Source: Candidatus Poribacteria bacterium (GTDB lineage Bacteria; Poribacteria; WGA-4E; WGA-3G). From it: a stretch of DNA of 59,498 nt. Below the pieces are notes generated by a model. That model saw nothing but the letters and a program-made list of their open reading frames with translations, was not told where the DNA came from and did not search any database. Location of the stretch: NCBI GenBank assembly GCA_003635195.1, contig PYIY01000189.1:1-59498 (forward strand), in the 5' to 3' direction. The position numbers were made by a program, and so were the translations under genes. Position 1 is the first letter of the stretch. Every line of letters starts with the position of its first letter. Below are positions 8,884-18,500 of this stretch, in pieces.

Positions 8884-9015
8884 TTGCATGGCACTTAACA
8901 GGATAGAAGGTAAAGATTTAGCGTTATCGGCAAGCATACTTCTATCGAAACATTCAATATTCACAGTTTTTGAACTAAAGAATTCTTAAACACAATATAG
9001 GACTTACAGAAACGA

Positions 9016-9396
9016 GTGTCACTTAAATCCACACAACTTCCCACTCAGGAATCTGTTGATGCTGCGTTTTATCCAGAGAGTCAGTTGCAATGGCTTGTAA
9101 GTTTGCTAAACCTATTAGTGGGCATCGTCAATCGGAACGAGGACCTTAGCAGCCTTGTGGTGACGGAAACCGAGTACCAACAACTTTTAGCAGTGCTGGA
9201 TGATTTAATCTATGGTGTCGGCGATGATGAAAATCACCCCTTATCAGCAGCAATGACGCTGGTCGGTTCTCTTATTAAAGCCTATGAAGATGAACACTTT
9301 CCAAAACTGATAGACCTCTTTCCAGAGTTGGCAGCGGGCTCCTCTGTTAAAGCAACTGGCGAAAGTGCTGATTCAAAACTTGATGAAATAGAATAG
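9016..9396 (+). CDS. Small acidic protein resembling a HigA-type antitoxin N-terminal region, without HTH
   Basis: A 126-residue acidic protein starting at GTG 9016, with no strong Shine-Dalgarno. The segment TEYQQLLAVLDDLI...SLIKAYEDEHFPK (about residues 48-98) resembles the N-terminal part of HigA/COG5499-type antitoxins, which is normally followed by an XRE helix-turn-helix. Here the chain ends instead in a low-complexity tail, so the DNA-binding part is missing and no toxin gene adjoins it. It has its own good promoter at 8855-8883, which argues against pure decay. The antitoxin link is a tentative reading of one segment. Confidence 0.5.
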   Translation: MSLKSTQLPTQESVDAAFYPESQLQWLVSLLNLLVGIVNRNEDLSSLVVTETEYQQLLAVLDDLIYGVGDDENHPLSAAMTLVGSLIKAYEDEHFPKLIDLFPELAAGSSVKATGESADSKLDEIE

Positions 9397-9569
9397 CCCT
9401 ATAATTGCTTTATCTAAGTAAAGTTTGGAAAATTCCTATCACTGGGAGTTGAGTTTTCAAAGGATTGTGTGTTTTTTCTCCAGGTTTGACAACTCACAGA
9501 ACTCTGAGAAAACCCGCACTCCAGATGAAGTTTAATAAAATATTTGGGTAATTCTATATTTTCCCCAGG

Positions 9570-9647
9570 CCCGGTAGGTTCGGTGTTTTTGCTGGGTGTG
9601 TTTTTGCTTGGGTATTTCTGCGGATTTCCCTCCTAACCGAACCGGAC
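9570..9647. repeat. Composite repeat: split GGTTCGGT palindrome around GTGTTTTTGCTTGGG units
   Basis: In the 366-base gap 9397-9762, arms GGTTCGGT (9577-9584) and ACCGAACC (9636-9643) flank two copies of a GTGTTTTTGCTNGG unit and one TATTTCTGCGGATTTCCCT segment. The same units recur at about 25460-25550, and one at about 41907. This looks like one repeat inserted in the loop of another. No gene is visible in the gap. Confidence 0.6.
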
Positions 9648-9762
9648 TGCCCTAAAATTACCCGATTTAATTCTTAATCTTCATGCGGAGTGCTATTGCT
9701 TCGCAGTGAGAATAAATAGGTAGCAACTTGCGTTAAGATAACATTTTTGAGGTTCTTAATAT

Positions 9763-11148
9763 ATGGCTGCAAATATTAAACCAAAGACGATATTCACGGG
9801 TGATAATCTACCTATAATGCGTGGGATAAATAGTGAGTCCATTGATCTCATATATTTAGACCCACCCTTTAATAGCAATGCTAACTACGCAGCACCTATA
9901 GGTTCAGAGGCTGCTGGTGCTGAATTCAAAGATACATGGACACTTGATGATGTTGATGCTGCTTGGCTTGATTTAATTGAGGCAAAACACCCCGCACTCA
10001 ACCGAGTTATCCACGCGGCAATGACGGACTCCGATAAATCTTACCTCATTTACATGGCGGTTCGGTTGCTGGAGATGGAAAGGATACTCAAGGGTACAGG
10101 GTCAATCTACCTACACTGCGATCCGACAATGAGCCATTATCTGAAGTTGGCGATGGATGCGGTGTTTGGAAAGGAAAATTTTTTAGCAGACATAACGTGG
10201 AAACGTTATGCGGCACATAGTCTATCAAAATCTGCCGTTGACACTATATCGGATCATCTTCTTTACTACGCCAAAGACAACACGCATGTTATGGCTAATA
10301 GAGTAACCTCACAGTTAGATACAGAAAAATTAAACAAGAAATTTCCGCATGTAGAAACCGAAACGGGTCGTCGTTTTCAGCATGTAGCATTAGAACAGAA
10401 TTCAAATAGGTCCAGTACAGGAGAAGTTCGTAAAATAGGAGACAAAACTGTAACCTCTGATATTGGGTGGAGATGGAATCAATCAACGTTTGATGAAAGA
10501 ATCGCTAAAAATCCATACCTAATCTATTGGACGAGAACCGGAAAGCCAAGATACAAGATTTACGCTGACGAATACTCAGGTGAACCTGTCGGAAACATTT
10601 GGACAGATATACCGTATCTTGCTTCTGGAGATGGTGAACGCACAGGCTACCCAACCCAAAAGCCCGTTGCTCTACTCAATAGAATCATTGAAGCCTCATC
10701 TAACGAAAGCGAGGTTGTTTTCGATCCGTTCTGTGGGTGCGCCACAACCCTCGTAGCAGCGGATAGACTTCAACGGGGTTGGATAGGTATTGATATATCG
10801 GCGAAAGCCGCAGAGTTGGTTATCGAGCGTATCAAAGACGATCAGGGATTGCTTGGGGATATTATCGCTCGCGACGATGTACCCAGCCGCACGGATTTAG
10901 GCGAAATTCCGAGATACAACGCCCCTGAAAACAAGACACAGTTATATGGAGAGCAAGGTGGGCATTGCAACGGCTGTGGTGAGCATTTCCAAACCCAACA
11001 CCTTGAGATAGACCACATTATCGCGAGATCCGTTGGCGGAACTGACCATATTGATAACCTACAACTGCTCTGTAGTCATTGTAACAGAGTTAAAGGCGAG
11101 CGCGGACAAGAATATCTTATCTCAAGACTGAAGTCGCAGATTAGATAG
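9763..11148 (+). CDS. DNA methyltransferase fused to a C-terminal HNH endonuclease domain
   Basis: A 461-residue two-part protein. Residues 1-360 are a beta-class adenine/cytosine methyltransferase: motif IV DPPFNSNANY (about 33-42), a YPTQKP segment, then motif I FDPFCGCATT and GWIGIDIS. Residues about 385-461 form an HNH nuclease with a CxxC zinc site (CNGCGEHF), LEIDHI, GGTDHIDNLQLLC and CNRVKG. It may both modify and cut DNA, as type IIG/IV-like or homing-associated enzymes do, or the HNH part may only bind. No separate specificity gene adjoins it. It is flanked by repeat-rich DNA and not obviously in an operon, which fits a mobile or defence gene. Confidence 0.85.
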   Translation: MAANIKPKTIFTGDNLPIMRGINSESIDLIYLDPPFNSNANYAAPIGSEAAGAEFKDTWTLDDVDAAWLDLIEAKHPALNRVIHAAMTDSDKSYLIYMAVRLLEMERILKGTGSIYLHCDPTMSHYLKLAMDAVFGKENFLADITWKRYAAHSLSKSAVDTISDHLLYYAKDNTHVMANRVTSQLDTEKLNKKFPHVETETGRRFQHVALEQNSNRSSTGEVRKIGDKTVTSDIGWRWNQSTFDERIAKNPYLIYWTRTGKPRYKIYADEYSGEPVGNIWTDIPYLASGDGERTGYPTQKPVALLNRIIEASSNESEVVFDPFCGCATTLVAADRLQRGWIGIDISAKAAELVIERIKDDQGLLGDIIARDDVPSRTDLGEIPRYNAPENKTQLYGEQGGHCNGCGEHFQTQHLEIDHIIARSVGGTDHIDNLQLLCSHCNRVKGERGQEYLISRLKSQIR

Positions 11149-11182
11149 ACTCAGGATTGCCTATTTTTCATTCTTTATCTGT

Positions 11183-11578
11183 TCAAAGCGGTTTTCCGAA
11201 ACACAACACATACCCATCATGATCCTTAAGTTCAAAGGCGCGTAGACCGTCGTCGGTGTCCGCGAGGGGTTCGTGGAATTCTAATCCGCGGGACTGATAC
11301 TCAGCAAACAATGTGTCCGGATCAGGAGTAAAAATAAAAGCGTCCCATCTCGCCCATTCGTGCCGGGTATGGTTCGGGACAGGATGAATAAATTCCGTGA
11401 TATGTTTCAGAAGTATCCGCACGTTATCACGTGATACTATCCCAAAAAACGGATCATCTTCCGGGATAAGTAGGTCTGTCTCGAAACCGAGTTTTTGATT
11501 GTAGAAGTCAATCGATGCCGCAAGGTTGTCGACGATAAAAAATGGGTAGATTCTCTCAAGTGTTGCGTTGTTTGCCAT
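11183..11578 (-). CDS. VOC-family protein (glyoxalase/bleomycin-resistance fold)
   Basis: A 131-residue protein of the vicinal-oxygen-chelate fold: ERIYPFFIVDNLAASIDFYNQKLGFE at the start and ELKDHDGYVLCFGKPL at the end, the typical paired beta-alpha-beta-beta-beta signatures. I chose ATG 11578 because AGGAGG lies 7 bases before it; the reading frame remains open upstream but that stretch has no family similarity. The metal ligand positions include a His in the central part and a Glu near the end. Members range from glyoxalases to antibiotic-binding proteins, and nothing here picks one. It converges on the methyltransferase-HNH gene. Confidence 0.8.
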   Translation of the reverse strand: MANNATLERIYPFFIVDNLAASIDFYNQKLGFETDLLIPEDDPFFGIVSRDNVRILLKHITEFIHPVPNHTRHEWARWDAFIFTPDPDTLFAEYQSRGLEFHEPLADTDDGLRAFELKDHDGYVLCFGKPL

Positions 11579-11651
11579 TGTCCAGCCTCCTGATTTTTCT
11601 TTACACAATATCCTAACAGATTTCCCACCGCTATTCAACATAATAAAAAAC

Positions 11652-11680
11652 TTGACACCTGCACAAATACGTGATATAAT
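11652..11680 (+). promoter_or_regulatory. Perfect consensus sigma-70 promoter without an obvious gene
   Basis: TTGACA (11652-11657), exactly 17 bases, TATAAT (11675-11680). It faces away from the VOC gene and reads into a gap that has only a 25-codon ORF (11705-11782) and a hairpin with a T-run (11839-11864). Confidence 0.8.
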
Positions 11681-11685
11681 TATAC

Positions 11686-11864
11686 TATACAGGAAATAGG
11701 ATTCATGTTTTACCCTGATGCTGTTCACAGGATCCAAGATGTTACACCCAATTTTTTTTCACCGCGGAAAATTGGAAAATAAAATGTCTGTGAACCCTTA
11801 TATCCACTGGGTTCTCTCCTGATATGCGCTGTACGCCAAATGTTACACTGGTGTAACATTTTTT
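11686..11864 (+). ncRNA. Possible small transcript between consensus promoter and hairpin
   Basis: This is inferred only from its borders: a perfect promoter ends at 11680, and a 9-bp stem (11839-11847 with 11852-11860, loop CTGG) is followed by TTTT. Inside is an ORF of 25 codons (11705-11782) preceded by AGGAAATAGG. It could be a small RNA, a small protein or the stump of a deleted gene. The hairpin can also be read as an operator palindrome (TGTTACAC-TG-GTGTAACA). Confidence 0.35.
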
Positions 11865-12050
11865 AACGAAATCGTTATATAATTAAAGTGTATTCATAAC
11901 TCAAAGTTAAAATTGAATCAAGTCAATAGCTCACATGGGGAAGATAAGAAAAAACGTCACATTCCCACGGGTACCTTGACATCTGCACGTCCCAATTGCC
12001 GAACATAAATAACTCTGCAGAAACCCAAAATCATTTGACATTCGTGGTTG

Positions 12051-12560
12051 ATGTATGGTAAACTGCAACAGCGACGTATCACCGAAAATGGAGAGAACAG
12101 CACAGACCTTGCATCCGCAATAAGTGTATCCGATATGGCAAGAAAACAGGAACTTCCGGCTTCCAAGGCGCGCGGACAATATGATACTGTTTTAGCGATT
12201 TTGGGTGGGTTAGTATTTGATTATCCAACCATTCGTGAGACGATAATGGAGGCGATCATGCAAGAATCATCAGTTATCCAACATTTCCTGCAGAAAGGCA
12301 TTGAACAAGGCATTGAACAAGGCATTGAACAAGGCATTGAACAAGGAACACGAGAAAGTCTGATTGAGGGTATCCTTGAAAATCTGGAAGTCCGTTTCAA
12401 TGTAAGCAACTTGCAAGCAGTGGCATCAACGCTTGAACACGTAGACAACGTGCAACGTCTCAGACAGTTGCGCCGTGAGGCACTGCAGACACCAAGTCTT
12501 GAGGCGTTTTGGCAAACCTTAGGTATGACCGTAAACACTAATGACAACGGTTCTCCTTAG
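12051..12560 (+). CDS. Rpn-family (PD-(D/E)XK, transposase-like) protein, C-terminal remnant
   Basis: The C-terminal 130 residues resemble the tail of Rpn-type recombination-promoting nuclease/putative transposase proteins: ILGGLVFDYPTIRETIMEAI, then RESLIEGILENLEVRF and a conserved SLEAFWQTL end. The catalytic nuclease domain that should precede this is absent. The first 30 or so residues look unrelated, so the gene is probably 5'-truncated. A TTGACA box lies at 12035. Between the two conserved parts, four perfect tandem copies of a 12-base unit (12300-12347) encode GIEQ repeats, a slippage-prone hinge. A second, shorter copy follows at 12603. Confidence 0.55.
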   Translation: MYGKLQQRRITENGENSTDLASAISVSDMARKQELPASKARGQYDTVLAILGGLVFDYPTIRETIMEAIMQESSVIQHFLQKGIEQGIEQGIEQGIEQGTRESLIEGILENLEVRFNVSNLQAVASTLEHVDNVQRLRQLRREALQTPSLEAFWQTLGMTVNTNDNGSP

Positions 12561-12602
12561 GGCTTGATGTGTCTAAGATATGTGTTGAAAATAGAGGCGA
12601 TC

Positions 12603-12872
12603 ATGCAACGGTTTATTCCACATTTTCTGCAGCAAGAAACACGAGAAAGTCTGATTGAGGGTATCCTTGAAATCTTAGAGGCGCGTTTTGACGTGCGCGA
12701 CGTGCCAAAATTGGCATCTGCACTTCACCGTATTGATTCAGAGCAGCGTCTACAAGAGCTGCTCCGTGAGGCATTCCAGACACCGAGCCTTGAGGCATTC
12801 CAGCAAACTTTAGGCTTAATCGTAACCGTGAGAGGCTTAATCGTAACGACGAATGGCAACGACTCGCGCTAA
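12603..12872 (+). pseudogene. Second Rpn-family C-terminal fragment
   Basis: About 89 residues repeating the tail of the preceding gene: ETRESLIEGILEILEARFDV and SLEAFQQTLGLIV. It lacks the nuclease domain, the YPTIRETI helix and the GIEQ hinge. Near its end a 21-base stretch (12817-12858) is doubled, giving two GLIVT words. It looks like debris of a duplication or an unequal exchange with the gene at 12051. The start is uncertain. Confidence 0.55.
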
Positions 12873-12943
12873 CCCGCACTGCTTTTGAAGTATCGTAGCG
12901 GATGTTTACAGGTCGCTTTCAATTACCATAAGGAACAGATTTC

Positions 12944-13906
12944 ATGGCAACGCTCAGATGGGGGATACTCGGTTGTGGTGATGTCGCTGAATATAAGGGC
13001 GGACCGCCACTCTATAGCGTCGATGACTCGGAACTCATCGCTGTGATGCGACGGGACCGCACTAAAGCGGAAGACTTTGCTGAGCGACACGGCGCGAAAC
13101 GGGTCTATACGGATATAGATGATCTTCTGGCAGATGACGCACTCAATGCGATCTACGTCGCAACGCCGCCATATCTCCACTGTGAACATGTTATCCGCAC
13201 GGCAGAAGCGGACAAGCACATCCTCTGCGAAAAACCGATGGCGATGACGGTTGAAGAGTGTCAGCAGATGGTAGATGCCTGCCACAATGCGGGTGTGACC
13301 TTGATGCTTGCCTATTACCGAAACTTTTATCCGAATATTGTGAAGATGAAGGCGTTGATGGATGAAGGTGCCATCGGTGATGTGGTGCTCGCAAAGGTGA
13401 ATCACACCGGTTTCTATAACCCAAATCGGCACGATCTGAGCAGTTGGCGGGTGGACCCCAAAATCAGTGGCGGTGGTGTGCTGATGGATCTCGGTAGCCA
13501 CCGGATCTCGTTGCTGCAGTATCTGATGGGGGACATCGAGTCTGTCCAAGGTTACGCGGAGACCGTCCATCTGGACATTGACGTTGACGATTCTGCGGTG
13601 TTTACGCTCCGTTTCGAGAGTGGCGCGCATGCCGTAGCGAACATCAATTGGAACGTCGGTGTCTCGATTGACGATGTAGAGGTCTACGGCACAGAGGGGT
13701 GTCTGCGGTGTTCGCCGCTGAATTCGGGGAATCTGACGCTTGAAACGAAATCAGAAGGATTGGTTGAACTGCATCAGACCCCGCTGCCACACACACATAC
13801 GGGGGTTATTGAGGATTTCGTGAATCATCTCAAGACGGGTGAACCGATCCGGTGTTCGGGTGAGTCAGGGTTGCAAACGAACGCGATTATCGCGCAGATA
13901 ATGTAG
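12944..13906 (+). CDS. Gfo/Idh/MocA-family NAD(P)-dependent oxidoreductase
   Basis: A 320-residue enzyme with an N-terminal Rossmann fold (LRWGILGCGDVAEYKGGPPL, residues 4-23) and the family signature LCEKPMAMTVEEC (about 92-104), whose EKP lysine is catalytic. The middle DLGSHRISLLQYLMG carries the conserved histidine region. Such enzymes oxidise or reduce sugars, inositols and related polyols. AAGGAACAG precedes ATG 12944. The chain ends in NAIIAQIM, where relatives usually continue for about 15-20 residues of helix, so it may be slightly truncated. It stands alone between Rpn remnants and a repeat-bearing gap, so the substrate is unknown. Confidence 0.85.
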   Translation: MATLRWGILGCGDVAEYKGGPPLYSVDDSELIAVMRRDRTKAEDFAERHGAKRVYTDIDDLLADDALNAIYVATPPYLHCEHVIRTAEADKHILCEKPMAMTVEECQQMVDACHNAGVTLMLAYYRNFYPNIVKMKALMDEGAIGDVVLAKVNHTGFYNPNRHDLSSWRVDPKISGGGVLMDLGSHRISLLQYLMGDIESVQGYAETVHLDIDVDDSAVFTLRFESGAHAVANINWNVGVSIDDVEVYGTEGCLRCSPLNSGNLTLETKSEGLVELHQTPLPHTHTGVIEDFVNHLKTGEPIRCSGESGLQTNAIIAQIM

Positions 13907-14156
13907 GCGCGCTTTTATAAAGATTAATTCGGTCATTTGAAAGGTATAACTACGATGAGTCAATTCTATAGATGCTGTTCCTACTGGACTAAAAACCGTC
14001 AATGAAAAATCGATTAAAATCCGCGTCCTCCGCGTCCTCCGTGTAATCCGCGATTCAGACAGGGGTCCCCATAGCGAACAGCGTGTGGGGCAACATCTAC
14101 ATTACTCAACTTAGATTCTTAATCTTCATTCAAGCGCACCAGAGTTTTCGTTTGAT
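13907..14156. other. Intergenic gap with CCTCCGCGT repeats and a short hairpin
   Basis: There is no coding signal. Around 14021-14056 a CCGCGTCCT unit is repeated in tandem. At about 14067-14093 a GGGGTCCCC / CCCCA...TGGGG palindrome could form a hairpin. The gap separates two converging oxidoreductase genes. Confidence 0.45.
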
Positions 14157-15308
14157 CTAACTAATTCGGTTGGATTCCAGTGTCAGCCAATCTCCATACG
14201 CTCTTGGCATCTCTGCTGGAGACTTCAAACCGGATTCCTCGCGCCACCGTAATAACGGGTGCCGCCGATCGGGTTGCGGCAGATCAACACGGGTCCCGTA
14301 CGCCGCCGACTCAAAGATCCCCATCATCATCTCAATGATGTGTCGTCCCTCAGTGCCACTGCATGTATGCGGTCTACCTTCATCTAAAGCGTTGACGTAA
14401 TCCTCCACGAACCAGTAATCCGCTTCCGAGGCACTGCCTTTGGGGTCGTAGTGTTCAGGGTAGATGAGTTCCAGCGTTTCCCACTGATCGTGCGTTCCAT
14501 CGGGGAGATAGTGTGGTGTCGGTAGCCACCACGCGCCGCCGCTTTTCCAGAAGAGTCGTCCCTCAGTACCGTAGAGTTCCATAGAATACGCACCCGTATC
14601 CATCTTAGGGAACCGGTGTTGGAGCAGCGTGCCGGTAGCATTGCCTTCATACTGCAGCGTCGCAGTAATGTATTCACCCGCGATTGTCCCCATACCGCTC
14701 GGCGATGGCACAACATCCGTAGGTGTGATCGGTTTTGCACCTGTCGTCAGGTGTGCGACAACGCTTGTGCAGCGTTTCCCGAAATGTAGCATGTTGTTAA
14801 GCATGTGTGTGCCGATGTTCATCAAGCCGTAACCGCCGTAATAACCTTTCCCGCTGCCGTACATATAGCGCAGTTCACCGATTTTCCCGGCATCAAACGC
14901 GCGCGCGAGTGTTTGCATAGATGCACCAACCCTGCCTTGATGATGCACCGCGACTTGCACCCCTTTTTCTTCTGCTTTAGCGATAACGGCATCCGCTTGC
15001 ACCAGATCTACGCACATCGGTTTCTCGACTTCAATGTTAACCCCGTGTTCCAGCACCCGCATACACAGATCGTAATGGAACTCCGTGCCCGTCGGGATCG
15101 CGACGATGTCGGGTTGCGTCTGCTGGATCATCTCGTCTAAATCGGTAAACCGTGCTGTGACATTGATTTCTTCACCTAAGGTGTTCAGACGTTCTTCAAT
15201 CAAGTCACAGAGCGCGACGATCTCTGTGCGTGGATGTGCATGATATGCGCGTGCTGCTGCAGTCCCGCGCCCTCTACATCCCAAAATTCCGATCCGATAT
15301 GTTTTCAT
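14157..15308 (-). CDS. Gfo/Idh/MocA-family oxidoreductase
   Basis: About 383 residues. The Rossmann motif YRIGILGCRGRGTAAARAYH is at the N terminus and the EKPMCVDLVQAD signature lies around residues 98-109. The C-terminal part has YGTEGRLFWKSGGAWW and EGRHIIEMMMGIFESAAYGT, typical of the sugar-dehydrogenase branch. ATG 15308 is chosen because AAGGAGATAACC precedes it and the Rossmann motif begins at residue 4; the 19 residues that the frame allows upstream are not family-like. It is transcribed away from the propeller-SpoIIE gene and toward the oxidoreductase at 12944-13906. The substrate is not predictable. Confidence 0.85.
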   Translation of the reverse strand: MKTYRIGILGCRGRGTAAARAYHAHPRTEIVALCDLIEERLNTLGEEINVTARFTDLDEMIQQTQPDIVAIPTGTEFHYDLCMRVLEHGVNIEVEKPMCVDLVQADAVIAKAEEKGVQVAVHHQGRVGASMQTLARAFDAGKIGELRYMYGSGKGYYGGYGLMNIGTHMLNNMLHFGKRCTSVVAHLTTGAKPITPTDVVPSPSGMGTIAGEYITATLQYEGNATGTLLQHRFPKMDTGAYSMELYGTEGRLFWKSGGAWWLPTPHYLPDGTHDQWETLELIYPEHYDPKGSASEADYWFVEDYVNALDEGRPHTCSGTEGRHIIEMMMGIFESAAYGTRVDLPQPDRRHPLLRWREESGLKSPAEMPRAYGDWLTLESNRIS

Positions 15309-15579
15309 GGTTATCTCCTTTCTCTGTCCTTGTATCCGCCTGCCTATATTGTTGATGTTTTTCATTGTAGCATAATGCGTTTAACGGGTCAATGCGTTTG
15401 ATTTTTCTTGATTTGATTTCTCAAATCTGTTATTTTCTTGGTAAAGCAAGGCTATTTCCGGATTTTTCCTTATTTATTTTAACCCCTAACTAAATAATTC
15501 AAGTCCTATTTCTCGAGTTTATTTTTCATACAGACATGCTAAGTGTCCTACTACTTTGAATTATTAGAGGTGGTTTATC

Positions 15580-18500
15580 GTGAATAGCTTGGTAAAATTT
15601 GTATTCATCTTAATTTTATGCTTCTCTGTTGTTTTTATTGAATCTGCCTTAGCTTCCGAGCGGTTGGAAACCTATACGGTTGCTGACGGTCTTGTAGGTC
15701 CTGTAGTTCCAGTTATTCTTCAGGACAGTCGCGGGGTGCTTTGGTTCGGTTCTGATAGAGGCGGGGTTAGTCGTTTTGATGGCGAAACTTTTCTGCGCTA
15801 CAGGGCTTCCCCGATCACTTTGGAGGAGACACCAGCATCCGGTGTTCACGCCGGGGCATTGCTCGGACGGACCCGACAAATCGTTGAAGATAAGTGGGGA
15901 CACATCTGGTTTCTTACGCGAGATGATTCAGAAGAAACAGGGCGTGTCAGCCGTTTTGATGGCACTTCAATCAAATTGATCGGAACTGGAAACATATTAA
16001 TTGTTGACAGGTGGGGCGACGTGTGGGTTAGCGAAGATCCGTGGCTAACGAAGTACGTCACCTCAGGGGTCCAAAAACAGCCGGAGGAGCATCGCAACGA
16101 AATTGAGGGCGAGATGCCAGACCAATCAACGGAAACGTTGACAATAAACGTTATCTTCCAAAGCGAAGATGGGACGCTTTGGCTTGGCGGCAGTGAAGGC
16201 ACAAAGGAAAAAAGCGGTGTAATTTTCAGTTTTCGTGAGGCGCATCGGGCAGACGCAAATGAAAAAGCAGAGACCAAAACACCGCGCATCCAAACCAATA
16301 TCGGATTTACGCGTTACAATACCCTTAACATCGCTGGTGCCATTGAAGCGATAACAGAAGATACTTCCGGGAATCTTTGGTTCGGTGGCGATAACCTTCT
16401 CCTGAAGTTTGATAGAAAAACCTTCGACCAGATACTCCCTTTACATTCAGAACAAAACAATCCGGGGCAGTATGGATTTCTCAAGCAAGTCGCATTTCAG
16501 ACGGACACAAAAGGACGACTCTGGTTTAGTGATGGTCGCATCACAAGATGGTGGGATGGTTCACAACTGCAAACCCCGAACAATATGCAAGAGGTCCTTA
16601 AAATTGAGGACGCATGGGAAAATTTGTGGTTTACTGATGAACGCGGTGAGGTACACCGATACGATAAGACGCTTAAGTTAACACCTTATCGTATCGGTGG
16701 TGGACTCGGTATTGACCGGGTTCACACGATTTTTGAGGCGATTAACGGAGACTTATGGTTTGGACATGATAACGGCGCAACAGTATTTAACCCGAAACCC
16801 GCAATTCAGAATCATGGTACTGGCATCACTGGTAGTCTTAGAGGGAAATCGCACTTCGCGTTATGGACAGATATTATAAAAATATTTGAACTTGACGGAT
16901 ACATCTGGTTTGTTAACAAACCGATATTCAGCGAAGATGCTACACAATACACGTTTTTCCGATACAGAAACGAGTTCTTCGATCAGGTTTCTGTCTTTAT
17001 TAAACCGAGACTCGGACGCATCAAGAGACTGTCTGATAGGAATCCTAATCTATTTGTTACTGAAGACGAACACCGATGGATGGCTTTTGGCGGGCATATC
17101 TTCAAAGCAGACGCAGCAGGGTTGTTCTGGTTTACAAACCGCTTCGAGAGAATCCCTTTCCGAACAGATTTGGAAATTGAGCATGCCGAATCCCCTATAA
17201 ACGGGTTTCACACAGATGCCAACGATAAATTATGGGTGCTTTATGAGAACGGAAAAGTACAATCCTATCCAAAAACGATTGGCCCCTCAACTGCTGTAGA
17301 TATTCAGCCGAACACCCTTCCGCATCTGATTAAAGTCACAAAGATGTTGGAGATGCCATCGGGCGATAAATGGTTTTACAACGCCGTGACAGGGAAATTG
17401 ATACGTTGGAATGCTGCTGATCCGAGTAAACCGATTGTACTCAAGCGGAATTCTAATACCGCGCCACTCGGTGTGTGGCAGCACCCAAAGGAATTCTATG
17501 GAAAAGCCACTTTCCTCTTTCCGGATGCTCTCAAGACATATCTCGACAAGGAATTAATCACAACAGATGCCGTTGAACTTGCTTCAGCAAACGCGTCCTT
17601 GATTTCTCAAGAAGGCGACCTCTGGCTCGCTACATCGCGTGGCGCAGTTCGCTACGACGGGAAAAGACTCATAACGTATACAACTGAAAGTACATTTCAG
17701 AATTCCAGAAAAGCGAGATTTCTTGTTGATAATGTACAGGATGTAATAGAGGATAGTAACGGAAGTATATGGTTTGGCACAAAGGGCGGCGGTACAGTCC
17801 GATACGATGGTGAAACCTTTGATACACTCACCACAAAAGATGGGCTGGCGCATAATAACATCTCAAAAATTTATGAATCTTCTGACAAAGATATTTGGTT
17901 CGCAACTCAAGGCGGTGTCACGCAGTATACACCGACACGCGGTGGACTCCGCTTTTACCGGTTGACTGCCCTAAAGACGGAGAAAACCTACACTGAACTC
18001 TCATCCAATATTACGCTACCGGCGCGTGGAAACAAGCATATTACCTTCTATGTCCGCGGTATCAGCCCACTCCGGGAACACCTCTCTTATCAATTTAAAA
18101 TAGTCGGGTTAGAGAGTCCTGGATGGACAAAACTGTCCGCTGAGGAGTGCTCACTTTTGCCTACGAGTGCTTCCGGCGTTCTATCTAACAGATGGTTTCC
18201 TGCATCGCGATTGGTAACGCAGCAAGCCACGCACAATGAGGGTGTGCTTCAGGAATTTCAAAACCAAAACGGTATTCTATGCATACGATATACCGGACTC
18301 AAAGCAGGCACCTATAGTTTCATCGTCAAGGTTTTTCGCAAAGATTGGCCCTACACGCAGCCACCCGCCGTGGTTGACTTTAGCATCCCACCACCCTTCT
18401 GGACGCAGTGGCGAACCTACCTCCCGACACTCATGTTCATAACGGTTGTCCTTGCGCTTGCGGGTCGCTTATTCATCACCCGAAGGCGGACTGTGCAGCT

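Noticed and set aside
11839..11864. Operator for the divergent genes
   Set aside because: TGTTACAC-TG-GTGTAACA is a good dyad, but it lies far from both gene starts and is followed by TTTT, so a terminator of the orphan transcript is at least as likely. I kept it inside the small-transcript entry.
12923..13630. 235-codon frame on the minus strand
   Set aside because: It overlaps the Gfo/Idh/MocA gene entirely; the plus-strand protein has clear family motifs and the minus-strand one does not.
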